From Filimonas zeae (GTDB lineage: Bacteria; Bacteroidota; Bacteroidia; Chitinophagales; Chitinophagaceae), in assembly GCF_014641615.1 (NCBI RefSeq), contig NZ_BMIB01000001.1, positions 62,769-126,768 of the forward strand: a DNA stretch of 64,000 nt, written 5' to 3'. Position 1 is the first letter of the stretch, and each line of letters starts with the position of its first letter. Below are positions 16,302 through 23,648 of the stretch, piece by piece. The notes beneath the pieces were generated by a model, which was not told the DNA's origin, searched no databases, and saw nothing but the letters and a program-made list of their open reading frames with translations. A program made the position numbers and the translations under genes.

Positions 16302-17114
16302 TTGGAAAACTTATTTCCGGTATTGATGTATCATGCCGTTACCCTGGAAAACCATGAAGCCTGCGGGCATGTGCACGTGCCTTACGGGGCATTTGCTGCA
16401 CAGCTGCAATGGCTTTATGAGAATGGCTACGAAACCATAACAGTTTCGGAAATTGGCGATCCCCGTCAATCTGAGGCTAAAAAGGTGGTGCTTACTTTTG
16501 ACGATGGGTATTATTCCCTTTACCACCTGGTAACGCCTTTATTAAAGCGGTATCGTTTTTCTGCTACTTTATTTCTTACTACTTACCCTGTGGGTGCAGC
16601 AAGCTATGATGTACTGCCTGCACTGGAAAAGGAATTTCCGGAAGGCGACCGGCCGCTTACGTGGCAGGAGCTGGAGGAGATGGAGCATTCCTGCTGGGAT
16701 ATACAGGCGCATGGTCATCAGCATCTGGTACATAATACGCTGGGCTTACATGCTTTGACGGCGGAGATAGAGAAGAGTAAAACTGTTATAGAGCGTCATC
16801 TGAATAAAGCGGTACGTTTTTACGCCTTTCCCTATGGGCGGTATAATCATCCGTGTTTGCGTATTACACGGGAACTGGGATTTGTTAAAGTATTTACGGT
16901 ACAGCCAGCACTGGCCAGGTTTTCTTCAAACAGGTTCCGTATGCCGCGTATAGAGGTTAACCGGTATGTAACAATGGAGCAGTTTGCGCATAAGGTATGT
17001 ACGGGATTTGGTAGCCGGGGGGAGCAGCTGCGCTGGTTTGTTTTGCAGTTTGTTTACAGGAATGTGAAGTGGAAAGACAGGATTAGAGCGATATACAGGA
17101 AAATAAGAAAATAG
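16302..17114 (+). CDS. Polysaccharide deacetylase (NodB fold, CE4-like)
   Basis: The ~270-residue protein has the NodB-homology motifs: FPVLMYHAVT at the start, VVLTFDDGYYSLYHL (the catalytic Asp and metal Asp), DIQAHGHQHLVHN (metal His residues) and RFYAFPYGRYNHPCL. Such enzymes remove N-acetyl groups from amino-sugar polymers or glycans. There is no obvious signal peptide, so it may act on a cytoplasmic or membrane-associated intermediate. The start is not ATG: TTG 16302 gives MENLFPVLMYHAV; a further TTG at 16269 is possible. The ATG inside MYHAV is too late. It is followed 7 bp later by a glycosyltransferase, so the two probably modify the same surface glycan. Confidence 0.85.
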   Translation: MENLFPVLMYHAVTLENHEACGHVHVPYGAFAAQLQWLYENGYETITVSEIGDPRQSEAKKVVLTFDDGYYSLYHLVTPLLKRYRFSATLFLTTYPVGAASYDVLPALEKEFPEGDRPLTWQELEEMEHSCWDIQAHGHQHLVHNTLGLHALTAEIEKSKTVIERHLNKAVRFYAFPYGRYNHPCLRITRELGFVKVFTVQPALARFSSNRFRMPRIEVNRYVTMEQFAHKVCTGFGSRGEQLRWFVLQFVYRNVKWKDRIRAIYRKIRK

Positions 17115-17121
17115 CTGATTG

Positions 17122-17895
17122 ATGGATTTGTTGAAAGATGTAACCTTATTGATAACACACTATAACCGTAGCACCTCGCTGGAGCGGCTTTTATTAAGCG
17201 TGCAAAAGCTGGATATGGGTTTTGGAGAAGTGATAGTATCGGACGATGCGAGTGATGCGCCGCATTTGCAGCATTTGCAGGAACTACGGGCAGTATATGG
17301 GTTCAGGATTATAACTGCTGACAGGAATGGCGGGCTGGGTGCCAATATAAACAAGGGGCAGCGCGCCGTTGGTACGCCTTATATTTTATATGTGCAGGAG
17401 GATTTTGAAATTACGCCTCTGTTTAAAAAGACGATGCCGGAAGCGCTGGCATTACTGGAAGCGGATAAGGGGCTGGACCTGGTTCGTTTTTTCGCCCATT
17501 TCCGTTATCCTTATCTGAAGCCGTACGGTGGTGATTTTGAGGAAGTATCTATACCCGCGCTGGCGTGGGATTACAATAAGATTTATAGTTACGCGGATAC
17601 GCCCCATTTAAAGCGGGCTGGTTTTGAAAAGAAGTTTGGTGCTTACCGGGAGGATTTGAAGGCTGACCGGATGGAGTACCGTATGTGCATATCCTTTATG
17701 GTAAATAAAGGGCGCTGTGTTATTACGAAGCACTATGCTTCGCTGTTTATACACGAGAACCTTGTATCGGAACCCAGCACTGCCATACGGCCACCCCGCC
17801 AACGAAGTAAAGAGTTTATTATACAGATTATCCGTTTCTGTTACCGCCAGTTAAAATATAACTGGGATTTGCTGGTTACTCCGCGGAGGCGTTAA
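17122..17895 (+). CDS. Family 2 glycosyltransferase
   Basis: The ~257-residue protein has a GT-A nucleotide-sugar domain: VTLLITHYNRSTSLERLL at the N-terminus, EVIVSDDASDAPHL for the UDP site, GGLGANINKGQRA, and YVQEDFEIT at the DXD-like metal position. Donor and acceptor are unknown. ATG 17122 is preferred over TTG 17119. It follows the deacetylase gene at 7 bp and has no membrane segment. Its last 20 bp overlap the end of the convergent gene on the minus strand. Confidence 0.85.
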   Translation: MDLLKDVTLLITHYNRSTSLERLLLSVQKLDMGFGEVIVSDDASDAPHLQHLQELRAVYGFRIITADRNGGLGANINKGQRAVGTPYILYVQEDFEITPLFKKTMPEALALLEADKGLDLVRFFAHFRYPYLKPYGGDFEEVSIPALAWDYNKIYSYADTPHLKRAGFEKKFGAYREDLKADRMEYRMCISFMVNKGRCVITKHYASLFIHENLVSEPSTAIRPPRQRSKEFIIQIIRFCYRQLKYNWDLLVTPRRR

Positions 17896-18640
17896 GCTGT
17901 ATTGTAACCTGCACTTGTTTGTTATTGGCGCGTTCCCATCTTATAACTGCGGGCTCTTCTTTAATGCGGGTGATTAATTCATTAAAGAGCCAGGTTACAA
18001 AGTTGTCCATGGTAAATATGCCGGGTACCAGCATGATTTCTATTTCGCCGGAGAAAGTGCTATCAGTTTCTTTCAGTATTTCGCGGGCGTATATTTTCAA
18101 CTCGTTGGCAAGCATGCTGGGGTTGGTGTGGCCTGCGGTAATAACCTTGCGGGTACTTCCATTTTCGTTTTCTGCGGTAAGGCCTGACATATAAGGTGCA
18201 CGCGGTTCTGCTATTGTACGTGCTGCTACGGGCACAGGCATTGGGATATTATCCAGGAGGGCAGGTCTGCCCAATCTGGCAAACGGTTGCCCCGATTCCA
18301 GCGGTATAAAGCGATGGCCTACCAGCAGGCCGTTGGGCATTGCATGGTCGAATGCTTTTACCAGCATGGCATCGTGTTTTCTTTCATCTCCGCCGTTTAC
18401 CTGCCCTTCCATGTAAATTACCACCTGCTCAAAATCGGTATCTGCTTTGCGCAGAAAGTCATCTATAAAAGTATTCGGGTCTTGTGTTGCGGCTGGTATT
18501 TGCCGGATGATATGCCCGCTTTTGAATACCAATATTTCGGGCATGATGCTGCCGGTAATATTGTGGCGGGAAAAAAGCGCCCTGTCTATACCTGTAAATA
18601 CTGCTGCTTCCAGCTGTTTGTTGCCGCTGAATATGTCCAT
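17876..18640 (-). CDS. Hypothetical protein, 254 residues
   Basis: I do not recognise this protein. It has no signal peptide or membrane segment. Short hydrophobic strands (PEILVFKSG, FEQVVIYMEG, EIEIMLVPGIF) suggest a mixed alpha/beta fold, and a mid-region of Pro/Ala-rich sequence (~135-155) suggests a linker between two parts. It is third on a minus-strand run behind the AraC gene and its truncated paralogue, so it may be their target or partner. The gaps are 54 bp to the paralogue and a 20-bp 3' overlap with the GT2 gene. Confidence 0.6.
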   Translation of the reverse strand: MDIFSGNKQLEAAVFTGIDRALFSRHNITGSIMPEILVFKSGHIIRQIPAATQDPNTFIDDFLRKADTDFEQVVIYMEGQVNGGDERKHDAMLVKAFDHAMPNGLLVGHRFIPLESGQPFARLGRPALLDNIPMPVPVAARTIAEPRAPYMSGLTAENENGSTRKVITAGHTNPSMLANELKIYAREILKETDSTFSGEIEIMLVPGIFTMDNFVTWLFNELITRIKEEPAVIRWERANNKQVQVTIQLNASAE

Positions 18641-18694
18641 GTGTACTGGTTTATGGGGGATGACGGCGGCAATTTATACAAATACCCCGATATG

Positions 18695-19249
18695 CTAACC
18701 GGGGTGTTTTACGGGAAGCGGAGATATTTTGAGTGCATAGTGAATAAGCTCCATTACGTAATTCCGCAGCAGATCAAACTTGTATATATAATCGGAATGT
18801 ACTTCGCCCAGCATTTTAGTGTAGATGCGACTTATATAAGCATCCTGCGTATCGCTGAGGCGAAAGGATGATTTACCGTGCTGCAAAAACATGGGCAGCT
18901 GGTTAATGTTCTGTTTCATTTTTTCGCTGAGGAAGGGTACGCGGAAGAAACAACAGAAGCCGCTGGTATTGTTGCTGAGCGGTTGAAAGGTATAGGGCAT
19001 CTGCGGGTTGGAGAACAACAGCAGGGTGTCTGATATATCTATGCTTTTACCGGTAAAGTGGTAGCGGTTATGCCCGCGCAGCAGACTTATTTTGTGGAAC
19101 TGACCTGCTTCTACTGCTGCCGGATTGCACTTGCCGTAATCTATTTCTTCTGCCCGGCATAGGTTAAAGTTACCCCAGTTGCCGGGCTGGTTTTCGTTGA
19201 GCCCGTTAGATGACAGATAAAAATCGTCGGGCATATCACATATAGCCAT
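18695..19249 (-). CDS. AraC-type sensor domain without HTH
   Basis: The 184-residue protein aligns along its whole length with the N-terminal half of the AraC-type regulator encoded 16 bp upstream: FHKISLLRGHNRYHFTGKS corresponds to FYKISLSRGHNIIHYADKS, and YIYKFDLLRNYVMELIHYAL to YVYKYDLLRNYVTEIIHYAL. It ends just after this helix, where the other protein continues into its DNA-binding domain. So it appears to be a cupin-type ligand/dimerisation domain alone. It could form heterodimers and modulate the full regulator, or be a decayed duplicate; its frame is intact and the divergence is substantial, which favours a maintained protein. Confidence 0.72.
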   Translation of the reverse strand: MAICDMPDDFYLSSNGLNENQPGNWGNFNLCRAEEIDYGKCNPAAVEAGQFHKISLLRGHNRYHFTGKSIDISDTLLLFSNPQMPYTFQPLSNNTSGFCCFFRVPFLSEKMKQNINQLPMFLQHGKSSFRLSDTQDAYISRIYTKMLGEVHSDYIYKFDLLRNYVMELIHYALKISPLPVKHPG

Positions 19250-19264
19250 AACACACAGTTTACA

Positions 19265-20170
19265 TTATATTGCCCGGAAGGCGGATGGGGTTAAGGCTAC
19301 ATGTTTCTTAAAGAAATTGTTGAAATGCGCAGGCTCTTCAAAGCCCAGGCAGTAGCTTATTTCGGATATGTTCCAGTTGGTATGGCGCAGCAATGCTTTT
19401 GCTTCGCTGGCCAGCCTTTCCACAATGTGGGCGGTGGTGGTTTTTCCGGTAGTTTCTTTGATGGCGCGGTTAAGGTGGTTTACGTGTACGGCCAGCTCTT
19501 TGGCAAAGTCGTTGGCAGAGCGTAAGGTAAACCGCTGCTCGGGCGACTCAATAGGAAACTGACGTTCCAGCAATTCTGTAAACACCGAGGTAATGCGCGA
19601 CTTGGCATCGGGGTGCTGGTAGATGGTGCCTGCGGGTTCCATTTTAAGTGCATAGTGAATGATTTCTGTTACATAATTCCGCAACAGATCGTACTTATAC
19701 ACGTAATCGGAATTGATTTCGGCTACCATTTTCTCAAATATTTCCGCAATCTGTTTATCGCGTGCATCATCGAGTACATAAGCGGGTTTACCTCCGGGGG
19801 TAAACATAGGAAAGTCGCTTACGCTACCTCTTATTTTCTCGGTAAAGAAAGCTTCTTTGAATATGCAGAAGTAGCCGGTATCGTTGGGTTGCATGCACTG
19901 TATGGTGTAGGGTACATGCGGATTAAAGAACAGCAGTGTGCTGCCGGATATTTCCAGACTTTTATCGGCGTAGTGAATAATGTTGTGGCCGCGGCTGAGG
20001 CTTATTTTATAAAATGCCCTGCGGCTGTATTTTACCGGCGCAGCGTTGGGGCGAATGATGTCCTGCATCCGGAAAACGTTGAAATGTCCGATATCCTGTT
20101 GCAGGTTGTCGGGCATCCAGTCGAGCTTTTTCCGGTAAAAATCTTCGAGTGTTTCGGTTTTGTTGTCCAT
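19265..20170 (-). CDS. AraC-family transcriptional regulator
   Basis: The ~301-residue regulator has an N-terminal cupin-like sensor domain (~30-190) and a C-terminal double HTH (~205-300). In the latter, ANDFAKELAVHVNHLNRAIK forms the first HTH, and WNISEISYCLGFEEPAHFNN with FFKKHVALTPSAFRAI is the conserved AraC signature. ATG 20170 (MDNKTETLEDF) is chosen over the upstream ATG at 20203, which lies inside the apparent promoter. A -7 element TAAATTTG (20201-20208, minus strand) precedes it. It heads a minus-strand run with a sensor-only paralogue and is divergent from a secreted NTF2-like gene. Confidence 0.9.
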   Translation of the reverse strand: MDNKTETLEDFYRKKLDWMPDNLQQDIGHFNVFRMQDIIRPNAAPVKYSRRAFYKISLSRGHNIIHYADKSLEISGSTLLFFNPHVPYTIQCMQPNDTGYFCIFKEAFFTEKIRGSVSDFPMFTPGGKPAYVLDDARDKQIAEIFEKMVAEINSDYVYKYDLLRNYVTEIIHYALKMEPAGTIYQHPDAKSRITSVFTELLERQFPIESPEQRFTLRSANDFAKELAVHVNHLNRAIKETTGKTTTAHIVERLASEAKALLRHTNWNISEISYCLGFEEPAHFNNFFKKHVALTPSAFRAI

Positions 20171-20200
20171 TGCTGTACGGTTAATAGTAGTGATGTGTTG

Positions 20201-20208
20201 CAAATTTA
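20201..20208 (-). promoter_or_regulatory. -7 element of the AraC gene
   Basis: TAAATTTG on the minus strand matches TAnnTTTG exactly, about 31 nt before the chosen ATG. No clear -33 TTG is seen at the usual spacing. Confidence 0.45.
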
Positions 20209-20235
20209 AAACGGATTAAATGCTTTATCTTACGT

Positions 20236-20265
20236 GAATCAAACCGAAACTTGCGAAATTCAAAC
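20236..20265. promoter_or_regulatory. Candidate AraC-type direct-repeat operator
   Basis: GAATCAAAC (20236-20244) and AATTCAAAC (20257-20265) are direct repeats 21 bp apart (two helical turns), the arrangement used by AraC-type dimers. The pair lies between the divergent AraC and NTF2-like genes, just before the ATG at 20277. Confidence 0.4.
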
Positions 20266-20276
20266 AATTTAAAGCT

Positions 20277-20756
20277 ATGTCTGCTACTGTTTATTTCCGA
20301 CTGCTGATTTTCAATCTGTTACTGATTGTGGGTGTGGGGGCGGGTTATGGTCAAACGGCCACAGATTCGGTAAAAGCGACTATTGATGGCTTGTTCACCG
20401 CTATGTTGCAAAGCGATAGTGCTGGTGTTATGAATAGTTTTGCGCCGGAGGCGGTATTGCAGACTATTGTGGAGAAGCAGGGGAATGTACGTGTGCAGAC
20501 GGAAAAAGCCGAGGATTTTGCAAGGGCTGTGAAGGGGTTTGCGAAGGAGGCCTGTGATGAGCGTATTGTGTATGATGTGGTGCGGATAGATGGAGACCTG
20601 GCTATTGCGTGGACGCCTTACCGTTTTTATTATAAAAAGGAGTTTCACCATTGCGGTGTAAACTCCTTTCAGCTGGTGCGGTTGAATGGCCGCTGGAAAA
20701 TTCAGTATATTATTGATACCCGGCGTAAAACCGGTTGTGAGGCTATACATCCATAA
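20277..20756 (+). CDS. Exported NTF2-like (SnoaL/DUF4440-type) protein
   Basis: The 159-residue protein has a signal peptide (~1-25, ending GYGQ). The remainder has the NTF2-like cone-fold pattern: VKATIDGLFTAMLQSDSAGV, MNSFAPEAVLQTI, VRIDGDLAIAWTPYRFYY and FQLVRLNGRWKIQYIIDT. Such proteins bind small molecules or act as enzymes; none can be named here. It is divergent from the AraC gene and has candidate AraC-type sites upstream, so it may be under its control. Its last 14 bp overlap the end of the helicase gene on the other strand. Confidence 0.75.
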   Translation: MSATVYFRLLIFNLLLIVGVGAGYGQTATDSVKATIDGLFTAMLQSDSAGVMNSFAPEAVLQTIVEKQGNVRVQTEKAEDFARAVKGFAKEACDERIVYDVVRIDGDLAIAWTPYRFYYKKEFHHCGVNSFQLVRLNGRWKIQYIIDTRRKTGCEAIHP

Positions 20757-22650
20757 ACTCCCATGCGCTGAGGTATGCGTTCTTTTCTTCGGCATACGCA
20801 ATAAAATTGCCATAGAAGGGGAACTGTGACAGGGTGCCGCTATCGCCAATGATTACTAACTTTTTGCGGGCGCGGGTCATGGCTACGTTCATACGGCGTA
20901 CATCGGACAGGAAACCGATTTTGTTTTCGGTGTTGCTGCGCGTCATGCTGATGTATACCATATCTCTTTCCTGCCCCTGGAAGCTATCGATGGTATTAAT
21001 GGTGATGGCGTTGCTGTATGGCGTTAATTGCGGGCTGTGTTCCAGCTGTTCTTTCAGTAACTGTACCTGTTGTTTGTAGGGTGAGATAACTGCTATGGAT
21101 GGGAAGTTATCTGGCTGATAACGGGTACTCAGTTCTGTAATGGTTTTTGTTAAGTGTTTGAACAGGAAGGCCGCTTCTTCGGGATTGGTGGTGCTGGTGC
21201 CTTCTGTTTTTTCATCAAAGCCGCAGCCGGCGGTATCTATAAAAGCCAGTGCTGTGTCTTCCTCATGCAGCAGGTGGGCAGCTACGGACTGGTGTGCCTG
21301 TAACCTGCTTTCGTAAAACACTTTTGAAGAGTAGCCCATAATATGTTCGTGCATGCGGTATTGCTGCTGTAGCAGGCTTACTGCTTCGGGGTGTATTTGT
21401 ACGCATTTTTCCAGCAGGGTGGTGCTGAGACCGTTTTTTGCGGCTTCTGCTGATTTAATGGTGGGGGGCAGCTGGCAATGATCGCCCGCCAGTACTACTT
21501 TCTTTGCTTTTAGTATAGGTATCCAGCAGGCGGGTTCCAGCGCCTGGCCTGCTTCGTCAATTACTACGGTATGGTATTTCAGATGCCTTACGGTGTAGTG
21601 GTTGGCGCCTACCAGGGTAGCTGTGATTACCTGTGCTTTGGTTAACAGGTCGCTGACGATGTATTGCTCTGTATTTTCTACCGACTTCATAATATTGCGT
21701 GCTTCATCAAACAGGGCTTTACGCTGGTCGCGCTCTGCTTTGCCAAAGTTGCGTTTGTATTTGTGCGCCATATCTCTGAATTCAGAGGCCTGCTTTTTCA
21801 GCTTTTTAATCTCCTTCATGCTGTTGTGGGCCGTCATTTTACTATCCAGCGTAAGGCTCATGAGGCTGTCGGATACTTTGGCGGGGTTGCCCACACGTAG
21901 TACGTTGAGGCCTTCATCGGAGAGTTTTTCGGTAAGCAGGTCTACGGCGGTATTGCTGGGCGCTACTACCAGTATCTGCTTATGATCCTGTTTAATAAGC
22001 GCTTTAATGGCCTGTACCAGGGTGGTGGTTTTACCGGTGCCGGGAGGGCCGTGTACAATAGCCAGTTCGTTGGCCGCCCTTATTTTATCTACCGCAGCCT
22101 GCTGTGAGGGGTTGAGGCCGGGTATGGTGTAGTTGTGAATATGGGTATCAAAAGTGGGCTGTTTTTCGCCGGTGAGTATTTTAATCAGTCTGCCTTCTTC
22201 GGTCTTTTCCTGCAGGGTGGAGGCCAGTTTGAGGGCGTTGGTCATTTCATCGTAGCTGTTATCATCAAACAGCAGGTCTATGCCCAGTTTGCCATCGCGG
22301 CTCCATTCCGGCAGCTCATCGGTTCGCAGGGTTATTTTGAGAATGTTGCGGCTTTGGTAAGATATGGTACCTTCTATACGATCGTTTTTAGGATCGTGGT
22401 TAGAGAACAGCACAGCGGAAGCGCCGAAGCGCAGCTGGTGTGCCACGTCCTGATGTGTGGTGCGTTCCACTTCTACGGTAAGATAATCGCCACGGCTCAT
22501 TTCCGAGCCGCGGATGGCTATGGGGTACCAGCTGAGGCCGTTGGCTCTGCGTTCGTTTACAGAGGTGGATTCTGTTAATGCCTGATAAGCTTTTCTGTCT
22601 TCTTCACGTTCTGTTTTCAGCAGCTCCAGCTGCTGTTTAAAATAATCCAT
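20743..22650 (-). CDS. SF1 DNA/RNA helicase, IGHMBP2/Upf1-like
   Basis: The 635-residue protein has all superfamily 1 helicase motifs in order: the Q motif GLNPSQQAAV, Walker A GPPGTGKTTT (201-210), motif Ia LVVAPSNTAVDLL, motif II VVIDEAGQALEPACW, motif III LAGDHCQLPPTI, motif IV QQYRMHEHIMGY, motif V TIDSFQGQERDMVYISMTRS and motif VI NVAMTRARKKLVIIGD. An N-terminal ~160-residue beta-rich part is as in the SMUBP-2 group. It probably unwinds DNA or RNA in 5' to 3' direction like its relatives. No nuclease domain is fused. The gene stands alone on the minus strand. Confidence 0.9.
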   Translation of the reverse strand: MDYFKQQLELLKTEREEDRKAYQALTESTSVNERRANGLSWYPIAIRGSEMSRGDYLTVEVERTTHQDVAHQLRFGASAVLFSNHDPKNDRIEGTISYQSRNILKITLRTDELPEWSRDGKLGIDLLFDDNSYDEMTNALKLASTLQEKTEEGRLIKILTGEKQPTFDTHIHNYTIPGLNPSQQAAVDKIRAANELAIVHGPPGTGKTTTLVQAIKALIKQDHKQILVVAPSNTAVDLLTEKLSDEGLNVLRVGNPAKVSDSLMSLTLDSKMTAHNSMKEIKKLKKQASEFRDMAHKYKRNFGKAERDQRKALFDEARNIMKSVENTEQYIVSDLLTKAQVITATLVGANHYTVRHLKYHTVVIDEAGQALEPACWIPILKAKKVVLAGDHCQLPPTIKSAEAAKNGLSTTLLEKCVQIHPEAVSLLQQQYRMHEHIMGYSSKVFYESRLQAHQSVAAHLLHEEDTALAFIDTAGCGFDEKTEGTSTTNPEEAAFLFKHLTKTITELSTRYQPDNFPSIAVISPYKQQVQLLKEQLEHSPQLTPYSNAITINTIDSFQGQERDMVYISMTRSNTENKIGFLSDVRRMNVAMTRARKKLVIIGDSGTLSQFPFYGNFIAYAEEKNAYLSAWEFMDV

Positions 22651-22674
22651 GTGGCAAAGGTAACACTTACCTCG

Positions 22675-23559
22675 TCATGCCGTTTTTAGTCGCCAGGTGG
22701 TTTGCAGGCGGCCTGCTTTCTGTAGTTTATGCAGCTGGCCTTGTGTGGCGTGCTGTAGTAACCGGGGCAGGGCGCTCAGTTCTGAGGCGTCTATCCGTGC
22801 CTCTTTGTCAATTGTAAATCCCTGCTGGTTAAAAAACTCTTCTGCTTCTTCAAAGCTGTTGAACATTTTTTCGGTAATGCGGTGTGCATCAAAAAAAGCG
22901 TTGAGTGGGTCTTCTGCGGGGCGGGGGCTGCTGCTATATTTGTTTTTGATATATATGTCGGCGGTAATCCAGTAGCCTCCGGAGTGGCTGAGAATCTGGT
23001 GTATAGTGTTGCAAAGGCGTTTTTTCTCATTCTGATCCAGATACATGAGCAGGCCTTCGTTTACAATGGTAATTGGCCCGGATGGAAAACGGGCGGTGGT
23101 ATTGTATACTTCCTCTGTATCCAATGCGTTGAGGGGCAGCAGTTCCAATTGGCTGCCTGCTGCGGGGGCTGCTGGTTGCAGGTTTTGTATAAAGGATTGT
23201 TTAAGTTCTATAACGCCTGGCAGATCGGTATCTATGTAATGTATGTTGGGGTGCTGCATAGCTTCCAGTCCTCTTAAAGAAAAGCCGGAACTGAGTTCCA
23301 GAATGTTATTTACGGGTAGCTCCCACAGCAGCTGGTTAATACTCCGGTATCTTTTTTCGAAATGTACCACACGTGCCCAGTAGGAGAAGTGCTCTGGTGC
23401 GTGCAGCTGAAACCAGTTGTCTGATGCTGACAGCAGTGCAGCTGCTTCCCGGGCGTAGGGGATGGTGGTATGCGCCTTCATAAACAACAGGGCCCGTGCG
23501 GAGGGGCTGATGGTGCTGTAATCTCTGGGCGTGGTATGGATGGTGCTGTTTGTTTGCAT
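22675..23559 (-). CDS. LCM-type SAM-dependent methyltransferase
   Basis: With ATG 23559 the protein has 294 residues. It has the class I methyltransferase core in the leucine-carboxyl-methyltransferase style: NNILELSSGFSLRGLEAM at the SAM site, IHYIDTDLPGVIELKQSF at the acidic loop after strand 2, and ITIVNEGLLMYLDQNEKKRL at motif 3. The substrate is unknown. The open frame extends 68 codons upstream into the terminator hairpin region, but that part has no family resemblance and would place coding sequence over the terminator. Confidence 0.78.
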   Translation of the reverse strand: MQTNSTIHTTPRDYSTISPSARALLFMKAHTTIPYAREAAALLSASDNWFQLHAPEHFSYWARVVHFEKRYRSINQLLWELPVNNILELSSGFSLRGLEAMQHPNIHYIDTDLPGVIELKQSFIQNLQPAAPAAGSQLELLPLNALDTEEVYNTTARFPSGPITIVNEGLLMYLDQNEKKRLCNTIHQILSHSGGYWITADIYIKNKYSSSPRPAEDPLNAFFDAHRITEKMFNSFEEAEEFFNQQGFTIDKEARIDASELSALPRLLQHATQGQLHKLQKAGRLQTTWRLKTA

Positions 23560-23599
23560 AAGGAAGAATATGAGTGATAAGTTAGTTTTTTGATATAAA

Positions 23600-23624
23600 A
23601 AAAGCAGGCCATGGGCCTGCTTTT
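23600..23624. terminator. Bidirectional terminator-like hairpin after the FtsX permease
   Basis: An 11-bp stem (23600-23610 with 23614-23624), whose outer AAAA/TTTT ends extend the T tract, lies between the permease stop (23649) and the methyltransferase start. Read on the minus strand it is followed by a T run. Confidence 0.8.
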
Positions 23625-23648
23625 CAGGGGACATATCCTGTTGGTATG

